Assembly: GCA_902789665.1 (NCBI GenBank)
Contig: CADAOY010000003.1
Span: 270,482-334,481, forward strand
Direction: 5' to 3'
DNA from: an uncultured Lachnospiraceae bacterium
GTDB taxonomy: Bacteria > Bacillota > Clostridia > Lachnospirales > Lachnospiraceae
DNA: 64,000 nucleotides
Made by a program: the position numbers and the translations under genes. The notes under the pieces are model-generated. The model searched no databases. It saw only the letters and a list, made by a program, of their open reading frames with translations, and had not been told where the DNA came from. This document shows, piece after piece, positions 1 to 8,963 of this stretch. Position 1 is the first letter of the stretch; each line of letters begins with the position of its first letter.

Positions 1-1262
<1,262 letters not shown>

Positions 1263-1289
1263 CTAACCATCGCAAAATTGCGACGTACT

Positions 1290-1319
1290 ATACTAGTTTA
1301 ACTTGTTAAAGTGTCTCAA
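1290..1319 (-). promoter_or_regulatory. gdhA promoter with overlapping palindrome
   Basis: Read on the minus strand: a -35-like TTGAGA (1314-1319), an 18-nt spacer and a -10-like TAGTAT (1290-1295), about 40 nt upstream of the gdhA start. The spacer is mostly the palindrome TTTAAC-TT-GTTAAA (1297-1310), placed where a repressor would occlude RNA polymerase. A second small inverted repeat (TCGCAA/TTGCGA, 1269-1282) lies in the leader. The promoter is inferred from spacing; regulator unknown. Confidence 0.5.
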
Positions 1320-1413
1320 CAAAAAAAATTATAAAACTAGAAAAAGCAAATTGCAATAAGATGAATAAAAAAAATCCCCGCGCATATAAATTTTTTTTAA
1401 GTGCCCCTTACGC

Positions 1414-1448
1414 AAAAGGAGACACTGCTTACTGCAATGTCTCCTTTT
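1414..1448 (-). terminator. Rho-independent terminator of the 317-aa gene
   Basis: A perfect 11-bp stem (AAAAGGAGACA at 1414-1424, TGTCTCCTTTT at 1438-1448) with a 13-nt loop begins 5 nt past the stop codon at 1453. On the minus strand the stem ends in TTTT but the tract is then broken by GCG. The stem has the same A/T-rich base on both strands. Confidence 0.7.
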
Positions 1449-1452
1449 ATCC

Positions 1453-2406
1453 TTATTTATATATATTAATCGCCTCGGCTTTATCCGCGATATAAGCCGG
1501 ATCCAGAGCCGCTGCATACATGGCACCTTCTTCATCAAGGTATATGTAATCCAGCACTCTGCTTTTTGTAAGAAGCAGGGTATCCAAGCCTGCAATTGGA
1601 AGTATATCTCTTTTTTCCAGATAAATTGCTGCAACTGCCGCAGCATTTTCTGCATTGATAGAATCATCCAGTGTATATCCCAAAGAATCATCATCAAAAA
1701 TAAGCGACTCGTGGGAAGTGGCATAATAAATTTCACCAAGGGGAGGAAGAATGGCCATATCCGCCCCCTTGAAATAATCCAGAACTTCTACTTCATATTT
1801 AAGTTCATCTTCATTAAAGATGTGAGTTCTGTTTAGGAAGAATTTCCAGTTAACCTTAATGCCTACAAGATAGGAATCGTCCTTATTTTCTACAATATTC
1901 TTAAAATCCCTGACGTAAATGTCATCCTTATTTTTATACCCGGTGCCCATTATCTCGTCAATCTTTCTAAGACCCTGTTCATTTAAGGCCATAAGTGTTA
2001 CGTCCAGGACACCGCGCTTAGGATTATCCCTGTCTTCGCAGTCTATGGAAACAGCATATACTGCCTTGCATTCATATTCATCTCTCATTGCAAGGGCAGA
2101 TTTGATTTTGTCTTCTCTTGGAAGATCAATTACGATGACCCTGTCGGCGTCGGCAATTTCAGCATCGCCATGATAATTAATCATTTCAAGGCCCTGCTCT
2201 ACCATATGCTCAATAACCGCAAGAGAAGAAATTTTAAGTCCGTATGTGGCGTCAAGTTCTTCGGCTATTTCTTCGAGGCTGAGTTCTACTTCTTCATCCA
2301 AAAGACCGTAGTACATACAAAGTACATCAGTATAAAGGAAAGGAAGAGTATAAAGTTTCTCTTCAAAACCGGTGGTATCAACATTTTTATGCATTTTCTC
2401 AAACAT
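1453..2406 (-). CDS. Unknown protein with sigma-region-4-like N-terminus
   Basis: This 317-residue protein belongs to no family I can name. Residues about 19-75 read like the helix-turn-helix of sigma factor region 4: LP..YTDVLCMYYGLLDEE followed by LSLEEIAEEL and a further helix, matching the usual pattern (E.EVL.LRYGL...TLEEIA..L). The rest (about 85-317) is acidic, with no membrane segment or signal peptide and no catalytic motif I recognise. The start at 2406 follows GAAAGGAGAAC, a good ribosome site. It is transcribed away from trmB, whose own terminator lies between them, so it is probably a separate unit. A transcription-related role is inference from the N-terminus alone. Confidence 0.8.
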   Translation of the reverse strand: MFEKMHKNVDTTGFEEKLYTLPFLYTDVLCMYYGLLDEEVELSLEEIAEELDATYGLKISSLAVIEHMVEQGLEMINYHGDAEIADADRVIVIDLPREDKIKSALAMRDEYECKAVYAVSIDCEDRDNPKRGVLDVTLMALNEQGLRKIDEIMGTGYKNKDDIYVRDFKNIVENKDDSYLVGIKVNWKFFLNRTHIFNEDELKYEVEVLDYFKGADMAILPPLGEIYYATSHESLIFDDDSLGYTLDDSINAENAAAVAAIYLEKRDILPIAGLDTLLLTKSRVLDYIYLDEEGAMYAAALDPAYIADKAEAINIYK

Positions 2407-2517
2407 ATCAGTTCTCCTTTCTTAAACAGCTTACTTAAAACAAAGTAAGGGCCAAATTTCATCTCAATGATGAAATCGTTGTGAAATATATTTCATTAAA
2501 GTGAAATTATACTATCA

Positions 2518-2553
2518 TAAAAAAAATGGGTTGTAAATAGTTTTTTACAGCCC
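2518..2553 (-). terminator. Rho-independent terminator downstream of trmB
   Basis: On the minus strand GGGCTGTAAA and TTTACAACCC form a 10-bp stem with one wobble pair (2528-2553), followed by A and a run of eight T. It lies about 145 nt past the trmB stop, so the repeat element at 2580-2669 would sit inside the trmB 3' untranslated region. Confidence 0.8.
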
Positions 2554-2579
2554 AAACAATTAATTATTTATAAAGTTAG

Positions 2580-2669
2580 CCACGCTAGGACAAAATGCTC
2601 TCACAAAAGCGATCCTGTGCTGCTTGCAGCAATGAGCTTTTGGGAGAGTAGTTTTGGACGACGCGTGGC
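2580..2669 (+). repeat. Structured intergenic repeat, copy 1
   Basis: One of four copies in this window. Nested pairing, outside to inside: CCACGC/GCGTGG (2580-2585/2663-2668), CAAAA/TTTTG (2591-2595/2652-2656), an internal loop TG opposite TAG, CTCTC/GAGAG (2598-2602/2644-2648), CAAAAGC/GCTTTTG (2604-2610/2636-2642), and an apical hairpin GCTG-CTTG-CAGC (2619-2630). GGAC flanks both sides of the core. It lies in the 3' untranslated region of trmB, antisense to it. Confidence 0.85.
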
Positions 2670-2698
2670 GCGTGGATGCTAATAAGCGTGGCGCGTAG

Positions 2699-3340
2699 TT
2701 ACCTGCTTATTATATACTTACAAATCGGATTCCCTATCGCTGAAAACTTCTCCTCATACTCAGTCATTACATTACCCACCATAAGTCTCTCATCCTTATG
2801 AAGGTCATATGTGCATTCATCCATATGCCACTTTGGGCTTTCCTTCACCTCATCCACTGCAAAATCAAAGAGCATTCTGTTATCTGTCTTAAATTCGATA
2901 ATTCCATCAGGTTTAAGAATCGCATCATATCTTTCCAGAAACTGCCTGGACTCAAGCCTTCTTTTGGCATGTCTGTCCTTCGGCCACGGATCTGAGAAAT
3001 TAAGATATATCCTGTCAACCTCACCCTCGCCGAAGACATCGCAGATTTCCTCTGCATCCATTCTTATGAATTTAAGATTAGGAAGATTAAGCTCTTCCTG
3101 CTTCTGGATGGCACGAAGAAGCACGCTGGAGTATTTTTCAATTCCGACATAATTGATATCAGGATTATTCTGCGCAAGAGTAATAATGAACTGTCCCTTA
3201 CCCATGCCTATTTCAATATAGACCGGATTGTCGTTTCCGAATATTTCATTCCATTTATCTTTATGTGCAGCATAATCATGGATTACATATTCGCTGTCTG
3301 CAATATATTCTTTTGAACCTGTTATATTTCTAAGTCTCAA
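2699..3340 (-). CDS. trmB: tRNA (guanine-N7-)-methyltransferase
   Basis: TrmB methylates G46 in the variable loop of tRNAs using S-adenosylmethionine. The 213 residues match the family length. Seen: the SAM-binding IEIGMGKGQF at about 42-51, and NFSDPWPKDRHAKRR (about 114-128), the TrmB signature that contacts tRNA. The start is a TTG at 3340: no in-frame ATG lies nearby and the sequence MRLRNITGS..YI is the normal family N-terminus. The ribosome site (AGGTAGGG, AAGG) is imperfectly spaced. It begins 11 nt after the stop of the broken carboxypeptidase gene, so the two are probably co-transcribed. Confidence 0.97.
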   Translation of the reverse strand: MRLRNITGSKEYIADSEYVIHDYAAHKDKWNEIFGNDNPVYIEIGMGKGQFIITLAQNNPDINYVGIEKYSSVLLRAIQKQEELNLPNLKFIRMDAEEICDVFGEGEVDRIYLNFSDPWPKDRHAKRRLESRQFLERYDAILKPDGIIEFKTDNRMLFDFAVDEVKESPKWHMDECTYDLHKDERLMVGNVMTEYEEKFSAIGNPICKYIISR

Positions 3341-3351
3341 ACCTTGGTTCC

Positions 3352-4846
3352 CTACCTGAGTTTTTTATCTTTTAACTGATATCCCTTATATTTGGATTTA
3401 TAGCGGCTTCTTTTTCTGCCAAACTTAAATCTTCTTCTCTTGCCCGAAGCTTTTTCAAAATTGAATTCCCTTAAAATACTGCAGGCTATAAATACTCCTG
3501 ACAAAACCACAACTACTACAACAGCACCGATAATTATCCACTTTATATTAAGGAAGACTGCGTTGTCATTGGTAGTAGGACCTCCCTCTATCTCCACAGG
3601 ATTTCCTTCCGTAAAAAGTTTTTCATTTCCTTCTCTTGCACCGCCTGCATCAGCTGAAAGCACCGTCGCAGTTCCAACTTCTGTTCCATTAAAGGTATAT
3701 TTAATGTCCGCAATACCACCTGTGGCATTGGAATTATAAACGATTTCTGACTGAAGTGCACTGAAATCTGCGGTTTTAGGAATAACCACATAATCATCAG
3801 GGTCTATCTGAAGAAATGGCTGATTATCTCCAAAAATATCCTGGCCCTCTGAGAAGAAATCCTTGTCAGATACCATAAATTCTGACTCATTCTCTGCCAC
3901 ATTAACTAACTGGAAATTCTCAAATCCATAGTCAAAAAGCGCCACCGTATCTTCAAACTGGTACGGAGATTCTTCCTTTAATATAACGCAGATTAAAGTC
4001 ATTCCGTCTCTTTCGGCAGCTGAAACCAGGGTCTGCCTTGAAATGGTAGTATAACCTGTCTTGCTTCCAAGAAGTCCCTCATATTCGCAGCGGCGTCCTT
4101 CAAGAAGCTGGTTCTTATTCTGTAGTGAGAAAGAATCCGGCTGAGTTGCTGTAGCTTCGAAAGTACAGGTTCCGGTTCTGGAAATTTTGGCCAGATAATC
4201 ATATGTATAGAATTCTCTTGCAATTAATGCAAGGTCATATGCGGTCATATGCACAGGTATAGTGATTATCATCATGAAGACCGCAGGCATTAACGAAATG
4301 AGTATTAACACAGCCGAGCTCTGCAGCCCTTTGATTCATAAGTTCAGCAAAAGAATCCTTATCTCCCGCAATATGCTCTCCAATTGCCATGGCAACTTCA
4401 TTGGCTGAAAGGATAAGCATGCCGTGAAGGGCATCATTCATGGTAATTGATTCTCCTTCATCCATACCGATGTTGGAAGAACCTCTTTCAATACCGAAAA
4501 CCGCTTCATGAGAGAAGGTTACCATCTCATCCAAATCACAGTTTTCTGCTGCCAGTAAACCTGTCATTACCTTGGTTACTGATGCAGGATATTCTTTTTT
4601 GGTAATTTCCTTGGCATATAATACAGTGCCTGTGCTGGCTTCCATCAGGATTGCCGCTTCCGCGCCAATCTTCGGTCCCTGCGGCCAGTCCTGAATCAGA
4701 TTGGACTGAACTTCATTATATTTACGATTCTCTGCTTCCTGCATATAATCCACATCTGCCTTCACTTTAAGACATGGCATAATTATAGCAAGAACCATTA
4801 CCAGCACAAGTATAATGCTGATATATCTTTTATTATATCTTATCAT
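3352..4846 (-). pseudogene. D-alanyl-D-alanine carboxypeptidase, frameshifted by a 10-bp tandem duplication
   Basis: A penicillin-binding-protein-type carboxypeptidase that trims peptidoglycan stem peptides is split into two reading frames. The first (from ATG 4846) has a signal/anchor segment (residues 7-30), the nucleophile motif SVTK (89-92) and SAN (147-149), then ends at 4235. The second frame continues with TAYDLALIAREF, the SKTGYT motif, a beta-rich domain, a transmembrane helix near the C-terminus and a very basic tail. At 4233-4252 GGTCATATGC occurs twice in tandem. Removing one copy restores a single 494-codon frame reading HYTCAYDLALIAREF. As it stands the product lacks the KTG motif and should be inactive. 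This is a recent mutation, a phase-variable state or an assembly error. Confidence 0.9.
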
Positions 4847-4864
4847 CTAAACCTCTAATCTCAC

Positions 4865-6001
4865 TTATCTTCTTCTGTCGTGAGTCTGATAATATTCTTC
4901 TTTATTTAAATACATGAGTTTGTCTATCTCAGACATATAATCTTCATCCCTGGTTGGATCCACAATAACTCCGCCTGCTGATGCTGCCAGTTTATATGGC
5001 TTACCGGATGTCTCATTATATTCATCTATTCCTTTTGTAATCTTCTCTATGTATTCTTCTACAATTCCTTCCCTGGAAGAGTTGATAATAAGGATAAATT
5101 CATCACCCGCAAATCTGATAACATTACCTTCTCCGGATACAACATTAAAAAGAATCTGTGACATATTCTTAAGGGCTTCATCACCTTCTGTATGTGAATA
5201 GTCATCATTTATGGCCTTGAATCCGTTCATGTCCAGCATGATGGCTGCGAACTTTTTCTTATGTCTTTTATAAAACTGATTAGTCTTCTCCAGTTCGAAT
5301 CTGTTATATGCTCCCGTTAACTTATCCACATATAAAGACTCTTTTTGCAGACATATAATCATGGATGTAAAAGCGATAACGAAACTTACAGGCAGTACAG
5401 ATATTCCGTAAAATAGCGCCTGAACAACCAGTCCAAGCAGAACCGGAAGCAGGAATTCCACTACAGGAAAATACCTTAATGACCCGGTTTTAAAATACGC
5501 CACCACGTATATAAAGATGCCATAACCCAGCATATATAAAGCAAAAATTATATAAAGGAAATATAAAGGTCCTCTTGAATATACATTATTCGCATCAACC
5601 TCAAAAACCACCGGAGAGAACAGATTAACCACCAAAAGAGTTATTTCAATCGTAGCCAGAATTACCACATTCATATACTGATATTTGGTAATGGTACGGT
5701 TAATATGTCTGACAATAAGCGCCATCATACCTGTTCCCACAACCAGGTTATATAAAAATAATTCTGTATTTCCTCCATAAACCAGCACTCTTGCCAGGAG
5801 TCCCGGCTTACCATCCATAAAGAAAACCAGAGGGTCAACCAGACAATTAATTATGGTTGCGATTATGAGGAAATTAAGAATTTTTCCTTCTTCTTTTCTT
5901 CCGGGCAGACTGGTACCCTTTACAAGAAGAAGCACCAGAGATATTAATATTCCAAGTCCGTCAGCCACACAGACTGCCATTAAATTGACCGCTGAAAACA
6001 T
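4865..6001 (-). CDS. Membrane diguanylate cyclase (GGDEF)
   Basis: About 210 N-terminal residues form some six to seven transmembrane helices, followed by a GGDEF domain that would make cyclic di-GMP from two GTP. Seen: the domain entry DKLTGAYNR, the metal-site LDMNGFKAINDDYSH, and the active-site loop RFAGDEF (an accepted AGDEF variant). I see no RxxD inhibitory site five residues before it, so product inhibition may be absent. I chose the ATG at 6001 (378 aa) because GGGAGA sits 7 nt upstream; a TTG at 6016 would overlap that ribosome site. The sensed signal is unknown. Confidence 0.92.
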   Translation of the reverse strand: MFSAVNLMAVCVADGLGILISLVLLLVKGTSLPGRKEEGKILNFLIIATIINCLVDPLVFFMDGKPGLLARVLVYGGNTELFLYNLVVGTGMMALIVRHINRTITKYQYMNVVILATIEITLLVVNLFSPVVFEVDANNVYSRGPLYFLYIIFALYMLGYGIFIYVVAYFKTGSLRYFPVVEFLLPVLLGLVVQALFYGISVLPVSFVIAFTSMIICLQKESLYVDKLTGAYNRFELEKTNQFYKRHKKKFAAIMLDMNGFKAINDDYSHTEGDEALKNMSQILFNVVSGEGNVIRFAGDEFILIINSSREGIVEEYIEKITKGIDEYNETSGKPYKLAASAGGVIVDPTRDEDYMSEIDKLMYLNKEEYYQTHDRRR

Positions 6002-6100
6002 ATCATTTTCTCCCAATATCAGTTACACAAAACCCCTTAAGTAACACTCTAATAATATCAAAATATCCTTATAAGCACAACCTGTTACCACAGGTAAAAC

Positions 6101-6128
6101 AAAAGGCCCGGTATCACTACCGAGCCTT
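6101..6128 (-). terminator. Terminator of tRNA-Ser
   Basis: On the minus strand AAGGCTCGGTA and TACCGGGCCTT pair over 11 bp (one G-T wobble) around a GTGA loop, followed by TTGTTTT, starting 3 nt after the tRNA. Strong intrinsic terminator. Confidence 0.88.
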
Positions 6129-6130
6129 AG

Positions 6131-6218
6131 CGGAGAAAGAGGGATTTGAACCCTCGCGCCGGTTGCCCGACCTACACCCTTAGCAGGGGCGCCTCTTCGG
6201 CCTCTTGAGTATTTCTCC
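6131..6218 (-). tRNA. tRNA-Ser(GCU)
   Basis: An 88-nt class II tRNA with acceptor GGAGAAA/TTTCTCC, a 5-bp anticodon stem CGCCC/GGGTG around loop CTGCTAA (anticodon GCT, reading AGC/AGU), a long variable arm typical of serine tRNAs and a T arm with GGTTCAAATCC. The discriminator base is G. CCA is not encoded. Confidence 0.96.
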
Positions 6219-6263
6219 ATCCGAATTTATCTATATATTTACTTGAACCCAAACGCAATTAGC

Positions 6264-6293
6264 ATTATACAATAGGCTTTTAATCTTTGTCAA
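6264..6293 (-). promoter_or_regulatory. Promoter of tRNA-Ser
   Basis: On the minus strand a perfect TTGACA (6288-6293), an 18-nt spacer and a perfect TATAAT (6264-6269), ending 46 nt upstream of the tRNA. It is a vegetative sigma-A-type promoter, as expected for a stable RNA. Confidence 0.85.
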
Positions 6294-6308
6294 CTGATGG
6301 CGGTGGTT

Positions 6309-6728
6309 TTAGACAAACTTCTTCTTTATGGTCAGAACATTCTGATTATTAACATATTCATATTCCATGGAATCAAGACTCTTTTTAGCCATAAAGATTC
6401 CAAGACCGCCAATATCACGCTCTTCTGCCGAAAGCGTTACATCCGGATCCTCCTTGGCAAGCGGATTATATGGCTGACCGCTGTCTCTGAAAACCATGGT
6501 AACAACGTTATCACTGTCTATATCCATATCAATGTCTGCTTTTCCGGGAGCATCTTCTGGATAGGCATAGTGTGCAATATTAACAAATAATTCCTCGATT
6601 GCAACATGCATCTGCATCATTGATTTAGGAGAGAACTCTCTGTCATCAAGCATTTCTTCAAGTTTCTCAAGAATAATATCAAGACTGTCAATTGTTGCAT
6701 CAACTGTTAATTTAATCATATCTGTCAC
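6309..6728 (-). CDS. RsbW-like anti-sigma factor / serine kinase ATPase domain
   Basis: This 139-residue protein is a stand-alone HATPase_c_2 domain of the RsbW/SpoIIAB type, which in known systems binds a sigma factor and phosphorylates an anti-anti-sigma partner. Seen: the N box HVAIEELFVNIAHYAY (about 41-56), a G1 box FRDSGQPYNP (about 80-89) and the G2 region GGLGIFMAKK (about 106-115). It starts 1 nt after fumB, so it is translationally coupled at the end of the EFR1-fumA-fumB operon. No anti-anti-sigma (STAS) gene or alternative sigma gene is nearby, so its partner and link to fumarase are unknown. Confidence 0.88.
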   Translation of the reverse strand: MTDMIKLTVDATIDSLDIILEKLEEMLDDREFSPKSMMQMHVAIEELFVNIAHYAYPEDAPGKADIDMDIDSDNVVTMVFRDSGQPYNPLAKEDPDVTLSAEERDIGGLGIFMAKKSLDSMEYEYVNNQNVLTIKKKFV

Positions 6729-6729
6729 C

Positions 6730-7263
6730 CTAATTATTCTTTAAATACAAATCATCTCCGGTAGAATCAATTACTACGAATACCGGGAACTCCTCTACTC
6801 TTAATTTTCTGATTGCCTCTGTTCCCAAATCATCATAGGCAACTACTTCTGACTCTTTAATACATTTCGAAAGCAGAGCTCCCGCGCCACCAATAGCTGC
6901 AAAATATACAGAGCCGTTTCTTATTATGGCATCGTGTACCTCGGGGCTTCTTTTGCCCTTTCCTATCATGGCTCCAAGTCCCAAATCCAGGAGCCTTGGA
7001 GTATATTTATCCATTCTGCTGGCAGTTGTAGGACCTGCAGAACCTATTGGCTTTCCCTCTCTCGCAGGGCTTGGTCCCATGTAATAGATTACATTTCCTT
7101 TTAGATCTACCGGAAGTGCTTCGCCCTTATTTAAGGTTTCATCCATTCTCTTATGAGCCGCATCCCTTGCTGTATAAATTGTCCCTGTTATATATACATT
7201 ATCTCCTGTTCTTAATTTAGATAATACATCTTTACTGATAGGAGCTTCAATATGATATTCCAT
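6730..7263 (-). CDS. fumB: Class I fumarate hydratase, beta subunit
   Basis: This 177-residue protein matches the C-terminal (beta) half of iron-sulfur class I fumarases and related L(+)-tartrate dehydratases, which hydrate fumarate to malate. Seen: the substrate-binding stretch YYMGPSPAREGKPIGSAGPT, MIGKG, and the VYFAAIGGAGALLSKCI segment. It follows the alpha subunit with a 9-nt gap, the usual order for two-subunit enzymes. Tartrate dehydratase cannot be excluded by motif reading, but no tartrate genes are near. Confidence 0.93.
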   Translation of the reverse strand: MEYHIEAPISKDVLSKLRTGDNVYITGTIYTARDAAHKRMDETLNKGEALPVDLKGNVIYYMGPSPAREGKPIGSAGPTTASRMDKYTPRLLDLGLGAMIGKGKRSPEVHDAIIRNGSVYFAAIGGAGALLSKCIKESEVVAYDDLGTEAIRKLRVEEFPVFVVIDSTGDDLYLKNN

Positions 7264-7272
7264 TTTACACCT

Positions 7273-8115
7273 CTATATTACTTTCTTAATATGACGGTTA
7301 ACATGACAGCAGATATTTACTGCCACCGGAAGTCCTGCAATATGAGTTGCATATGTCTCAATATTAACTCCCATGGCTGTGGTGCTTCCACCAAGACCTG
7401 CAGGTCCGATATTAAGCTCATTTATCTTTTCAAGAAGTTCCTCTTCGAGTGCCTTAATATGTGGAAGATTTGAATGTGAGCCAACCTCTCTTGTTAATGC
7501 CATCTTACTAAGAAGCGCGGCTTTCTCGAAAGTTCCTCCGATGCCTACACCAAGGACCATAGGCGGGCAGGCATTAGGACCTGCATCCTTAACTGCCTGA
7601 AGTACGGCATTCTTAACGCCTTCAATTCCATCTGCAGGCTTAAGCATGTAAAGCTTACTCATATTTTCTGAACCGAATCCCTTAGGAGCCAGCGTAATCT
7701 CTACCTTGTCACCCGGCACGATAAAATAATGAATTACTGCAGGTGTATTGTCTTTGGTATTATTTCGAATCAGCGGATCGTCAACCACACTCTTACGAAG
7801 GAAGCCTTCGGTATAGCCTTTTCTGACACCTTCATTAATGGCATCTTCTATATTGCCACCTGTAAAATGCACGTCCTGGCCAACTTTCATGATAATTACT
7901 GCCATTCCTGTATCCTGGCAGATTGGAATCATTTCCTCGCCGGCGATTTGTAAATTATCCTTTAACTTTTCAAGAATAACTTTGCCAAGTTCATTTTTCT
8001 CATTATCATAACTTTTTTCAATGGCGCATTTCATATCATCCGATAAAAAATGATTTACTGAAATGCACATTTCGGCCACATTCTCTGTAATAACTGAAAC
8101 ATCTATTTCACGCAT
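7273..8115 (-). CDS. fumA: Class I fumarate hydratase, alpha subunit
   Basis: The 280-residue alpha subunit carries the [4Fe-4S]-binding catalytic domain of class I fumarase. Seen: PICQDTGMAVI (about 63-73, a cluster Cys), the GFGSENMSKLYML stretch, NACPPMVLGVGIGGTFEKA (second Cys) and GPAGLGGSTTAMGV near the C-terminus. AGAGGA lies 7 nt upstream of the ATG at 8115. It is expected to be oxygen-sensitive, which fits an anaerobe. It is co-transcribed with fumB downstream and an EFR1 ferredoxin 12 nt upstream. Confidence 0.94.
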   Translation of the reverse strand: MREIDVSVITENVAEMCISVNHFLSDDMKCAIEKSYDNEKNELGKVILEKLKDNLQIAGEEMIPICQDTGMAVIIMKVGQDVHFTGGNIEDAINEGVRKGYTEGFLRKSVVDDPLIRNNTKDNTPAVIHYFIVPGDKVEITLAPKGFGSENMSKLYMLKPADGIEGVKNAVLQAVKDAGPNACPPMVLGVGIGGTFEKAALLSKMALTREVGSHSNLPHIKALEEELLEKINELNIGPAGLGGSTTAMGVNIETYATHIAGLPVAVNICCHVNRHIKKVI

Positions 8116-8127
8116 ATTTCGGTCCTC

Positions 8128-8886
8128 TTATATTTCTTCGTATGTATACTGACCATTTTTCTTACTTGCAGGTCCGTAGGAAATTGCATTTACCGGGCAG
8201 TTATGTACGCATGAAAGGCATAATGTACATCTTGCATTATTCCATACCGGCTTTCCGCATTCCATGATAATTGTCTTTGTCGGACATTCCCTGGCGCATT
8301 TGCCACAGCTTATACAATCATTCTTTGATACCTTAAGTGGAAAAGTAAATCTTGTGGCATTATACAGAGCATGTGTAACTGGATAAGCAGGCCATAGGCC
8401 TCTTATCTTGTTATAATTCCCTGAAGCCCTGTCTTCAATATTCTTTGCCACATTGACAAGTTCTTCTTCTGCCCTGGCATTGATTTCGCGGTTTTTGCCC
8501 TTATCATTTACATCAAAAACCAGAGTATAATTATCTACCATCTTAAGAGCAAAAGAAGCATTTAAATGTATGTTTTTCTTCTTAAGTAACTTGGATAAAG
8601 CCACATCTGCACCGCCTGTGGTAGCGCCGCAGGTTAATACACTGTAAGTATAATGCTTTCCGTAAGTCTCAATTCTTAAATATTTAACAAAATCCTCCAC
8701 CACCGAAGGCATTCCCCAGTAATATACAGGAAAAACAAAACCTATTCTTTCGCCTTTTTTAAGTTTGAAGGTGTAGATTTTATTATTGTTGCATTCAGCA
8801 ATTGATACTAATTCTTCCCCTGTTTTTTTACTTATATATTCAGCAACATGCCTGCTGTTCCCTGTTCCGCTAAAATAAAAAATCAT
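8128..8886 (-). CDS. EFR1-type flavodoxin-ferredoxin fusion protein
   Basis: This 252-residue protein fuses an N-terminal flavodoxin-like domain (FYFSGTGNSRHVAEYI, residues 3-18, the FMN phosphate loop) to a C-terminal pair of [4Fe-4S] motifs: CISCGKCARECP (about 194-205) and CTLCLSCVHNCP (about 220-231). Such EFR1 proteins are common in Clostridia and are thought to shuttle electrons, but partners are rarely known. It heads the operon with fumarase. A role in maintaining or reducing the fumarase cluster is conceivable but is inference. Confidence 0.9.
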   Translation of the reverse strand: MIFYFSGTGNSRHVAEYISKKTGEELVSIAECNNNKIYTFKLKKGERIGFVFPVYYWGMPSVVEDFVKYLRIETYGKHYTYSVLTCGATTGGADVALSKLLKKKNIHLNASFALKMVDNYTLVFDVNDKGKNREINARAEEELVNVAKNIEDRASGNYNKIRGLWPAYPVTHALYNATRFTFPLKVSKNDCISCGKCARECPTKTIIMECGKPVWNNARCTLCLSCVHNCPVNAISYGPASKKNGQYTYEEI

Positions 8887-8908
8887 TTTATCTCCTAATT
8901 ATAATTTA

Positions 8909-8950
8909 AGACACTTTTCCTTAAGCCACCAGTCTCAGGGAAAAGTGTCT
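8909..8950 (-). terminator. Hairpin terminator downstream of glgB
   Basis: AGACACTTTTCC (8909-8920) and GGAAAAGTGTCT (8939-8950) form a perfect 12-bp stem with an 18-nt loop, starting 14 nt past the glgB stop. The downstream minus-strand tract (TAAATTATAATT) is only weakly T-rich, so termination may be partial. Confidence 0.65.
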
Positions 8951-8963
8951 GTAAATATTTTAA

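Noticed and set aside
2580-2669. Reading repeat copy 1 as a simple Rho-independent terminator of trmB
   Set aside because: No T tract on either side, conserved internal loop and apical hairpin, and a proper terminator exists at 2518-2553.
3352-4846. Two separate genes for the carboxypeptidase halves
   Set aside because: The second frame has no ribosome site or signal, and removing one 10-bp repeat unit joins them exactly; one broken gene is the simpler reading.
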